Assembly (NCBI RefSeq): GCF_014651815.1 | Contig: NZ_BMXP01000003.1 | Location: forward strand, 310,001-374,000 | Length of the DNA: 64,000 bases | Direction of reading: 5' to 3' | Origin: Alteromonas halophila | GTDB taxonomy: Bacteria; Pseudomonadota; Gammaproteobacteria; Enterobacterales; Alteromonadaceae | Part shown: positions 57,289-64,000 of the stretch, in pieces | Numbering within the stretch: the stretch's first letter is position 1 | Layout: each line of letters opens with the position of its first letter | Made by a program: the position numbers and the translations under genes | Notes under the pieces: model-generated | What the model was told of the DNA's origin: nothing | Databases searched by the model: none | The model's input: the letters and a program-made list of their open reading frames with translations, nothing else

Positions 57289-58101
57289 TTATTTACTGTA
57301 GGGCGTGTTGTCTTCCAGAAAGTTTTGTTTCATGGAGTCACAGGGGCGCTGACAACAGGGACGGCCCGCGACTTTCGCCGGTACCCCGACAACCGTGACG
57401 TGAGCAGGGACACTGTCCAGCACCACACTACCGGCGCCCACTTTCGACCCTTCACCGATTTCAATATTGCCAAGAATTTTGGCACCGGCGCCAACCAGCA
57501 CTCCCTGACGAACCTTCGGATGCCGATCGCCTGACTCGTTGCCAGTACCGCCTAACGTCACGCTTTGCAGTATTGATACATTGTCTTCGATCACTGCTGT
57601 CTCACCCACTACGATACCGGTGGCATGATCAAACATAACGCCTTTGCCAATCTGCGCTGCAGGATGGATATCCACACCGAACATTTCTGAGTTACGGCTT
57701 TGCAGAAACAGCGCCAGCTGATGACGCCCTTTTTGCCACAGATAGTGTGCCATGCGGTGCACCTGCACGGCCTGAAACCCTTTAAAGTAAAGCAACGGCG
57801 TCAAAAAATCATTAACCGCCGCATCCCGGGTATGCACCGCTTCAATATCCTTTACCGCGGATTCAGCAATGGCCGGATCAAGCAGGTAGGCTTCATCAAA
57901 CACTTCCCGGATCGCCAGCGCAGGCATGACATCATCTGCCATTTTATTCGACAGAATAAAACTCAGACAGGACTCAAAGTTGTGATGAGTCAGTATGCAG
58001 GCATGAATAAAACTCGCCAGCAGGGGTTCATTGTCGGCAATATTTTTCGCATCGTTTTTAAGCGAAAGCCAAAAATCCGAAGTTTGTGATACTGTCTGCA
58101 T
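57289..58101 (-). CDS. cysE: Serine O-acetyltransferase
   Basis: A 270-residue enzyme of the left-handed beta-helix family. The N-terminal helical domain includes LASFIHACILTHHNFESCLSF and TPLLYFKGFQAVQVHRMAHY. Hexapeptide repeats follow with catalytic residues around DIHPAAQIGKGVMFDHATGI and the coenzyme-binding VLVGAGAKILGNIEIGEGS. It makes O-acetylserine for cysteine. It is leftward, convergent with yigB, with its promoter region at 58102-58296. The CysE C-terminal tail seems complete. Confidence 0.96.
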   Translation of the reverse strand: MQTVSQTSDFWLSLKNDAKNIADNEPLLASFIHACILTHHNFESCLSFILSNKMADDVMPALAIREVFDEAYLLDPAIAESAVKDIEAVHTRDAAVNDFLTPLLYFKGFQAVQVHRMAHYLWQKGRHQLALFLQSRNSEMFGVDIHPAAQIGKGVMFDHATGIVVGETAVIEDNVSILQSVTLGGTGNESGDRHPKVRQGVLVGAGAKILGNIEIGEGSKVGAGSVVLDSVPAHVTVVGVPAKVAGRPCCQRPCDSMKQNFLEDNTPYSK

Positions 58102-58296
58102 GACAAAAATCCTGTTTCCTGGAGCGGTAAATCAGCGTGTATCGCCGCCGTGACGACGACAGAGAACGACAGCTGCGATCTTTAAGCAGCGAAGCGTGAC
58201 ACACACTGCTCTTCACTGCTACCCATCAATCGCGTATTTTGATCAGAACATCGCATGCTGCCTGAACAGGCCGGCGATGTCCACGCCCCGTAAGAC

Positions 58297-59115
58297 TTAT
58301 TCATCCCACTGAGGCGCAAAGTCCGGCGTTGCCTGCCGGTCATTCCGGTTAAGCCCATCAATATGGGCGACATGCTCGTCACTGAGAAGCATATCTCTTG
58401 CGTCGAAATTAGCCTTGAGGTGCGCTCGTTTTGTCGACGAGGGTATCGTCGTCATGCCATGCTCAAGCACCCAGGCAATCACCACCTGTGCAGCGGAAAT
58501 ACCCAGCTCATGTGCAATTTCCATGATGGTCTCGTCTTTAAGTACCTTTCCCACTGCAAACGGCATATACGCAGTAATGTGAATATCATTGGCTTCACAG
58601 AAAAAACGCAGACGATCGTTGGTCAGATACGGGTGAACTTCTACCTGATTGGTGAAGATATTATCAGCACCAATGATATTAATCGCCTGGGTAAGGTGCT
58701 CAATGGTGAAGTTTGATACGCCGATTTCTTTCGTCAGACCCTGCGATTTCGCGGCCATGGCTGCATTTAAATATTCGGCCATGGAAACGCCCTGCGGCGG
58801 CGCAGGCCAGTGCACCAGCAGCAGGTCAACATGATCCTGACCAAGTTTACTCAAACTTTCTTTAACGCTGGGGATAAAGGCTTCCGAACTGAGTTTGTCA
58901 TTCCACACCTTGGTGGTTATGAACAGTTCTTCGCGGTTAATACCACTGTCTTTTATTGCCCGGCCTACCTGTTCTTCATTGCCATAAATCTGTGCCGTAT
59001 CAATATGCCGGTAGCCTTCCTCCAGGGCCATACTGACCGCGTCATAGCAGACATCACCTTCCAGCCGAAACGTGCCCATGCCAAGCTTCGGCATTTCATT
59101 AATCACTTTTGTCAT
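58297..59115 (-). CDS. Aldo/keto reductase (DkgB-like)
   Basis: A 272-residue cytoplasmic NADPH-dependent reductase, closely following E. coli DkgB. LGMGTFRLEGD and GYRHIDTAQIYGNEE hold the catalytic Asp and Tyr; TTKVWNDKLS has the Lys; DLLLVHWPAPP has the His. GVSNFTIEHL, NQVEVHPYL and TIPSSTKRAHL are cofactor-binding. It may reduce methylglyoxal or other aldehydes. A good RBS (GGAGA) precedes the ATG. An inverted repeat about 100 bp upstream may be an operator. Confidence 0.9.
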   Translation of the reverse strand: MTKVINEMPKLGMGTFRLEGDVCYDAVSMALEEGYRHIDTAQIYGNEEQVGRAIKDSGINREELFITTKVWNDKLSSEAFIPSVKESLSKLGQDHVDLLLVHWPAPPQGVSMAEYLNAAMAAKSQGLTKEIGVSNFTIEHLTQAINIIGADNIFTNQVEVHPYLTNDRLRFFCEANDIHITAYMPFAVGKVLKDETIMEIAHELGISAAQVVIAWVLEHGMTTIPSSTKRAHLKANFDARDMLLSDEHVAHIDGLNRNDRQATPDFAPQWDE

Positions 59116-59471
59116 TGTGTGTCTCCATTGGTGCGGGCCAGGCGGCAGTCTTTACGCAGCCCCCGTAATAGTTACAGAGAATAGCACCCATTACCTGCGC
59201 TATTCGTCGCTTATACTTACTGTTGGTAAGTGTTAGCAATAATAAGACCAGCAGCACGTTTGCCCGTGTTTTTCAGCCGCGACCAGCGTTCCTCCGGCTG
59301 CTCGCTGTACTACTGAGCGCTAGCCGCTAAACATTCGCTTCGCTAAAGAGGCGAACGAATACCTCTGTTGCACTTCAGGCTCTCAGCCGCGTGACTGGTC
59401 AGGACGGTCTTTTGCAGGCCTGACAAGTTATGTTAAAAGGCCAATTCCAAGTGTAGCTGACCAAAACGCTG
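59116..59471. other. Intergenic region upstream of the DkgB-like gene
   Basis: A 356-bp region between two leftward genes. It contains the inverted repeat at 59215-59231 and probably the DkgB-like promoter near it. No further gene, RNA gene or terminator was recognised. Confidence 0.45.
59215..59231. promoter_or_regulatory. Perfect inverted repeat upstream of the DkgB-like gene
   Basis: ACTTAC (59215-59220) and GTAAGT (59226-59231) are perfect 6-bp arms around TGTTG. The repeat lies 100 bp upstream of the ATG at 59115, a place typical for an operator. HxlR/DUF24-type regulators that sense aldehydes or quinones use similar short palindromes, but assigning one is speculative. Confidence 0.4.
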
Positions 59472-60476
59472 TTACGACATCGGTAAGATAAGATTTTTCA
59501 TGTCGCCTACGGCCCCAATCGCTTCTTCTGCATGCGACTGCTCGTACAGCGGAAATGACAGGATCAACTCATCAATGTCGGTGGCATCCACAAACTCACG
59601 GATTTTCGCTTCCACTACCTCGGGAGTACCGACTGCCGCATACCGGTGACTGGCGTTCACACCCCGTATCTCGCGCTCCATTAATGCCAGCCGAATATCG
59701 TCAACTGGCGCCGGGAAAGCATGGTTTTCACTGCGCCCCAGTTGCGCAAACTGCATTTGCAGTGACGTAAAGCGACGATTCGCTTCGGCCTGGGTTTCTG
59801 CGACCACCACCATCATACCGGCCGCTACATAGGGTGAGGGTTGCTGCTCCGAGGGTTTGAAGTGATTGCGATAGAGCGTAATCGCATCAAACAACGCGTC
59901 TGGCGCAAAGTGCGACGCAAAGCTATAGGGTAAGCCGAGTTCGGCCGCCAGTTGCGCCGAATACAGGCTGGACCCCAGCAACCATAGCGGCACCTGCGCG
60001 CCGTGACCCGGTACAGCAGTAATGTCGGCTTGTTCTTCACTGAAATAGTGCCTCAGCATGGCGATATCGTCAGGGTAACGCTTGGCGTCTTCCTGAATAT
60101 CCCGTCCCAGCGCCTGCGCAGTGACGGGATCAGTGCCGGGGGCGCGCCCCAGGCCTAAATCAATACGACCAGGATATAACGCGTCCAGCGTGCCATATTG
60201 TTCAGCAATAATCAGTGGCGCATGATTTGGCAGCATCACGCCTCCTGCACCCAGACGAATACGTTCAGTAACAGCGCCGACACCGGCCAGCAACGTTGAG
60301 GTCGCGGCACTTGCCACCGCATGCATGCCATGATGCTCAGCCAGCCAGATACGATTAAAGCCACTGCGTTCTGCTGTCTGTGCCAATGCCTTCACACGTT
60401 TTACCGCATCCCGCGGATGCTGCCCTTCAGGAATAACCGCCAGATCCAGTAAGGTAACGGGGACTTTTTTGCTCAT
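59472..60476 (-). CDS. LLM-class flavin-dependent oxidoreductase (YhbW-like)
   Basis: A 334-residue TIM-barrel flavoprotein of the bacterial luciferase-like family. RIWLAEHHGMHAVASAATS, GAGGVMLPNHAPLIIAEQYG and DLGLGRAPGTDP are the standard YhbW-type segments; LLGSSLYSAQLAAELGLPYS is the C-terminal flavin part. It would use reduced FMN to oxidise an unknown substrate. Start ATG at 60476 follows GGAG. It is leftward, next to the DkgB-like gene, but with a 356-bp gap, so not clearly an operon. Confidence 0.92.
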   Translation of the reverse strand: MSKKVPVTLLDLAVIPEGQHPRDAVKRVKALAQTAERSGFNRIWLAEHHGMHAVASAATSTLLAGVGAVTERIRLGAGGVMLPNHAPLIIAEQYGTLDALYPGRIDLGLGRAPGTDPVTAQALGRDIQEDAKRYPDDIAMLRHYFSEEQADITAVPGHGAQVPLWLLGSSLYSAQLAAELGLPYSFASHFAPDALFDAITLYRNHFKPSEQQPSPYVAAGMMVVVAETQAEANRRFTSLQMQFAQLGRSENHAFPAPVDDIRLALMEREIRGVNASHRYAAVGTPEVVEAKIREFVDATDIDELILSFPLYEQSHAEEAIGAVGDMKNLILPMS

Positions 60477-60844
60477 CGTTGCTCCTAAAACTCATTGCTG
60501 TGCGCGACACCGTGACATTTGCCGCTGGGAACGCGCCTTGGCACACTATCTAACCGGGCACTCACCAAGCCCTGCGTGTCTTGCAGAAAGTGGCCTCTGT
60601 GCTTGTACCAAATAAGGACGATTGCGGGTTCAACAAGTGCCACAGTTATGTCCATTTAATCCATCTAAGTCACGATTGGTATTAGGAAAGGTGCGCAGAC
60701 GTCTGTCGTCTCTCAGTGAGTCCTGAAGTGCAGTGTTGCAAGGCAGGTCATCTGAGGATCAGTTTCGTAGTACAGCCCTGTATAAATTCACAGCCAACTG
60801 GCATAATGCCCGTTTTGCACCCAATAACACAGGTAGAATGCGCT
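60477..60844. other. Divergent intergenic region before uvrD
   Basis: A 368-bp region between the leftward LLM oxidoreductase gene and uvrD. The only feature recognised is the LexA box at 60778-60793, about 50 bp before the uvrD ATG. CATAAT at 60802-60807 could serve as a -10 hexamer, though no clear -35 element was found. No gene was seen. Confidence 0.45.
60778..60793. promoter_or_regulatory. LexA (SOS) box upstream of uvrD
   Basis: CTGT-ATAAATTC-ACAG is an exact CTGT-N8-ACAG LexA site with an AT-rich centre, 51 bp before the uvrD ATG. E. coli uvrD is also LexA-regulated. This predicts SOS induction of helicase II here. It is the only perfect-consensus site I noticed in the window. Confidence 0.85.
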
Positions 60845-63016
60845 ATGGATGTATCCCGACTGCTTGACGATCTTAATGATAACCAACGTGAAGCGGTAGC
60901 CGCCCCTCAGTCCAATATGCTGGTGCTGGCCGGTGCTGGCAGTGGCAAGACCCGGGTGCTGGTACATCGCATTGCCTGGCTGATGGAAGTGGAGAACATT
61001 GCGCCCTTTTCGATTCTGGCAGTGACCTTTACCAACAAAGCGGCGCGGGAAATGCGCGGCCGGGTTGAAGCGGTGATGGGTCGCAGTATGAACACCATGT
61101 GGATAGGCACCTTTCATGGCATCGCCCACCGACTGCTGCGCTCACATCACGAAGAAGCGGGGCTGCCTGAGAACTTTCAGATCCTCGACTCTGATGATCA
61201 GTACCGGCTAATCCGGCGCATTCTTAAAGCCATGAACCTGGACGAGAAGCACTGGGCACCGCGGCCTGTTCAGTGGTACATCAATGGCAATAAGGACGAA
61301 GGGCTACGCCCACAGCATATTGATACCCATGGTGATGCCACTCAGCAAAAAATGCGTGAGATTTATGCGGCCTATCAGGATGCCTGTGATCGCTCTGGCC
61401 TGGTAGACTTTGCCGAGCTGTTACTGCGTGCCCACGAACTGTGGGCAAAAAACCCGGATTTACTCAGCCATTACCAGCGCCGTTTTCGCGCCGTGCTGGT
61501 CGACGAATTTCAGGATACCAATAACATACAGTATGCCTGGCTACGCTTGCTGTGCAGTGGCAATGACAATTCCATTATGATTGTCGGTGACGATGATCAG
61601 TCAATTTATGGCTGGCGCGGCGCTAACGTCGATAACATCCATCATTTTCTGAAGGATTTTAACGATACCACCACTATCAGGCTTGAGCAGAATTACCGCT
61701 CAACCTCGACCATCCTGAATGCGGCTAATGCAGTCATTGATAATAACCAGGGGCGGCTGGGCAAAGATCTGTGGACGGACGGCAGTCAGGGTGAAGCTAT
61801 TTCGGTGTATGCCGGCTTTAACGAGCTGGATGAAGCGCGCTTTATCGTATCGCAAATTAAGGACTGGCTGAATCAGGGGCATGCGCTGGCAGACAGTGCC
61901 ATTTTATACCGCAATAACGCACAGTCACGGGTGCTGGAAGAAGCGTTACTGCATGAGGGCATTGCCTACCGTATTTATGGTGGCCTGCGCTTTTTTGAAC
62001 GTCAGGAAATCAAAGATGCACTGGGCTATTTACGCATGGTCAATCACCCGCATGACGATGCCGCCTTTGAACGGGTAGTCAATACACCCAGCCGTGGGAT
62101 TGGCGAGAAAACCCTGTCACAGGTACGAATCACTGCCCGTGAACACAACTGCTCCATGTGGCAGGCCAGTCAGTTGCTTATCAGTGAGGGAGCACTGAAA
62201 GGCAGAGCCCTGAACGCATTGCGCAGCTTTAGTATTCTGATAAGCGAGCTGGAACAGCACATTCTTGATCAACCTTTGGAAAAGCAGGCCGATATTACGA
62301 TTAAGGAGTCGGGGCTGTTTGCCATGTACAAAGCAGAACGGGGCGAAAAAGCACAGGCTCGGCTTGAAAACTTAGAAGAACTGGTCACCGCCTGTAAACA
62401 ATTTATTATTCCTGAAGAGGCGGAAGAGATGACCCCTATGTCGGCTTTTCTGGCCCACGCCTCACTGGAGGCAGGGGAAACCCAGGCTGATACCAATCAG
62501 GACGCAGTGCAAATGATGACAATCCACAGCGCCAAGGGTCTGGAATTTCCGCTGGTGATCATGGCGGGGGTGGAAGAAGGCATGTTCCCCAACCCCATGA
62601 CTAATGACGAGCCGGGTCGCATGGAAGAAGAGCGGCGGCTGTGTTATGTCGGTATGACCCGGGCCATGCAAAAACTGATTATGACGTACGCGGAGAGTCG
62701 TCGGGTTTACGGGCAGGACAAGTACCATACAGTGTCGCGCTTTATTCGCGAAATCCCGGCTGAACATGTCCAGGAAGTGCGTCTTAAGTCGACCATATCA
62801 CGCCCGGTACACAATCGTTTTAGCCGGGCCGCCTCGCATGAAAGCTTTGAGGACAGCGGCTTTCAACTGGGCCAGCGGGTTGTGCACCGCAAGTTTGGCG
62901 AAGGCATTGTGTTAAACTATGAAGGCTCAGGCGATCACGCCAGGGTTCAGGTCAATTTTGATGAGTTCGGCAGCAAATGGTTAGTGCTTGCCTACGCAAA
63001 ACTAGAGAGCGCATAA
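60845..63016 (+). CDS. uvrD: DNA helicase II UvrD
   Basis: The 723-residue SF1A helicase (E. coli UvrD is 720) unwinds DNA in mismatch and excision repair. Walker A AGAGSGKT (29-36), VTFTNKAAREMRGRV, VLVDEFQDTNNIQY, GDDDQSIYGWRGA, TIRLEQNYRST and MTIHSAKGLEFPLV are the motifs in order. VGMTRAMQKL is motif VI. The C-terminal tail ends in a Tudor-like domain (FQLGQRVVHRKFGEGIVLNYE). The open frame extends back to 60716 through the LexA box, so the ATG at 60845 is the right start. Confidence 0.97.
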   Translation: MDVSRLLDDLNDNQREAVAAPQSNMLVLAGAGSGKTRVLVHRIAWLMEVENIAPFSILAVTFTNKAAREMRGRVEAVMGRSMNTMWIGTFHGIAHRLLRSHHEEAGLPENFQILDSDDQYRLIRRILKAMNLDEKHWAPRPVQWYINGNKDEGLRPQHIDTHGDATQQKMREIYAAYQDACDRSGLVDFAELLLRAHELWAKNPDLLSHYQRRFRAVLVDEFQDTNNIQYAWLRLLCSGNDNSIMIVGDDDQSIYGWRGANVDNIHHFLKDFNDTTTIRLEQNYRSTSTILNAANAVIDNNQGRLGKDLWTDGSQGEAISVYAGFNELDEARFIVSQIKDWLNQGHALADSAILYRNNAQSRVLEEALLHEGIAYRIYGGLRFFERQEIKDALGYLRMVNHPHDDAAFERVVNTPSRGIGEKTLSQVRITAREHNCSMWQASQLLISEGALKGRALNALRSFSILISELEQHILDQPLEKQADITIKESGLFAMYKAERGEKAQARLENLEELVTACKQFIIPEEAEEMTPMSAFLAHASLEAGETQADTNQDAVQMMTIHSAKGLEFPLVIMAGVEEGMFPNPMTNDEPGRMEEERRLCYVGMTRAMQKLIMTYAESRRVYGQDKYHTVSRFIREIPAEHVQEVRLKSTISRPVHNRFSRAASHESFEDSGFQLGQRVVHRKFGEGIVLNYEGSGDHARVQVNFDEFGSKWLVLAYAKLESA

Positions 63017-63059
63017 GCCGAACACGAACGCGGTGGCGTACAATTAGAGGGAGTGTCCC

Positions 63060-64000
63060 TTGCAGCAAAAAGTCCTGGTGATAGAAAGCAGTGACACCAG
63101 TTTGAAACGGGTTTCCCGGCTTGTTCGTAAAGCCGGTCTTAGCCCGGTGGGCGCCGACTCTCTAATCCAGGCCCGGCAGTTATTTGAACATTCAACGCCT
63201 GAAACCTTTCTGTGCGCCATCGTGGCATATGCATTACCGGATGCGCCGCGCGGCGAAGCTATTGATTTTACTACCGGCGCGTTTCTCCCCACCATCGCCG
63301 TCACCGAGGATATTAACCCTCTGACACGCAGTGCGGTGCTTGAGCGCCAGGTGATTGATTATGTGCCTAAAGAAAATGCACAGAATTACGACTATCTGCA
63401 CCGGCTACTAAAACGTCTGCACAAGAATAAATACACGGGCGTCATGGTAGTGAGTAACGACCGGCAGGTACGTAATGATATGACCTCGCTGCTGTTGCGG
63501 CACAATTTTGTCGTTTATGAATGCACCTGCGCCGCCGACGCCTATCAGCTACTCGGCGCACATCCGCACATCAGACTTATCCTTACCACCAACACGTTGC
63601 CCGATGCCTCCGGCACCCAGTTTGTATCGTCGTTACGTAAAGCCTTGTCAAAAGAACAACTGGGCATCATTGGCATTGCCGGCGCAGAAGGCACGATCAT
63701 GTCCGCACACTTTATTAAAAGTGGTGCCAATGATTTTTTACGTATTCCCTACTGCCATGAGGAAGCGCTGTGCAGGATAATGCAAAACGTAGAATATATG
63801 GAAAGTGTGCAGGCAATCCGCGAGGCCGCCAATACCGACTACCTCACCGGCCTTTCCAACCGTCGTCACTTCTTTTACGAAGTCAATTTAGGTTATTCGT
63901 CGCTGCCCACACCGCATTCTCTGGCATTGCTGGATCTCGACTTTTTTAAGCGCATCAACGACGACTATGGCCATGATGCCGGTGATGCGGTATTAAAAGC
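63060..64000 (+). CDS. Diguanylate cyclase with two degenerate receiver domains (partial)
   Basis: At least 313 residues, continuing past the window. The TTG start follows GAGGGAG. Residues 1-120 and 125-245 are receiver-like domains. The first has VIESSD and CAIVAYALPD with Ala56 in place of the phosphoacceptor Asp; the second has VSNDRQ and LILTTNTLPD with Thr177 in place of Asp. A GGDEF domain begins near 259 with DYLTGLSNRRHF and has LDLDFFKRINDDYGHDAGD; the active-site GGDEF loop lies beyond the edge. It should make c-di-GMP if the missing part is intact. The receivers cannot be phosphorylated at the usual site, so the input may be a protein or ligand. Confidence 0.87.
   Translation, partial: MQQKVLVIESSDTSLKRVSRLVRKAGLSPVGADSLIQARQLFEHSTPETFLCAIVAYALPDAPRGEAIDFTTGAFLPTIAVTEDINPLTRSAVLERQVIDYVPKENAQNYDYLHRLLKRLHKNKYTGVMVVSNDRQVRNDMTSLLLRHNFVVYECTCAADAYQLLGAHPHIRLILTTNTLPDASGTQFVSSLRKALSKEQLGIIGIAGAEGTIMSAHFIKSGANDFLRIPYCHEEALCRIMQNVEYMESVQAIREAANTDYLTGLSNRRHFFYEVNLGYSSLPTPHSLALLDLDFFKRINDDYGHDAGDAVLK

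Overview
The window looks like chromosomal DNA of a marine gammaproteobacterium of the order Alteromonadales, most like Alteromonas or a close relative. The evidence is the near-identity of the ArcA regulator to the enteric protein, the conserved block mreB-mreC-mreD-maf-rng-yhdP-nitrilase-tldD with darP and pmbA, the lptM-lysA-dapF-DUF484-xerC-yigB block, and a PEP-CTERM protein. Genus-level placement is inference from gene content, because no database search was possible.

Layout. 1-6213 is an AT-richer accessory segment: the first codons of a leftward gene, an AT-rich gap, then a rightward cassette of a Yip1-family membrane protein, a MacAB-like efflux system (HlyD adaptor, ABC ATPase, FtsX-type permease) and a LytS/LytTR two-component pair. 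It ends next to a leftward tRNA-Phe whose 3' end and terminator are partly duplicated 109 bp away, which suggests a tRNA integration scar. 6840-17042 is core: yggX and mutY leftward; a hydrolase, trmB, rsmC and a lone glgA rightward; then a sensor kinase, arcA, pmbA and darP. 17111-27800 is a long leftward run from mreB to tldD (cell shape, envelope lipid transport, RNA turnover, nucleotide sanitation).

28053-40780 is the most rearranged part. In Vibrio and related bacteria the mreB-ssb interval carries the MSHA pilus locus, and ssb and uvrA are neighbours. Here mreB-ssb holds only an MshF-like fragment of that locus, glpK and a PEP-CTERM protein. The ssb-uvrA interval has grown to about 8.8 kb, with an SGLT-type symporter, a 1.2-kb gene-free stretch, a lipoprotein hydrolase, an RDD-protein fragment, MscS, a YajR-like exporter and an unrecognised two-TM protein.

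40781-57273 is mostly core: uvrA, a thioesterase/2OG-oxygenase pair, ppa, fbp, mpl-ubiX, a secreted S1/P1 nuclease, rraA, a PAP2/glycosyltransferase pair, and the lptM-lysA-dapF-DUF484-xerC-yigB operon. In enterobacteria yigB is followed directly by uvrD. Here cysE, a DkgB-like reductase and an LLM flavin oxidoreductase lie between them. uvrD (60845-63016) has a perfect-consensus LexA box upstream. The window ends inside a diguanylate cyclase with two receiver-like domains that both lack the phosphoacceptor aspartate.

No CRISPR array, rRNA, intact insertion sequence or complete prophage was seen. The best candidates for further study are the efflux/LytTR cassette beside the tRNA scar, the rearranged MSHA and ssb-uvrA intervals, the mreB-mreC intergenic hairpin, and the double pseudo-receiver cyclase.
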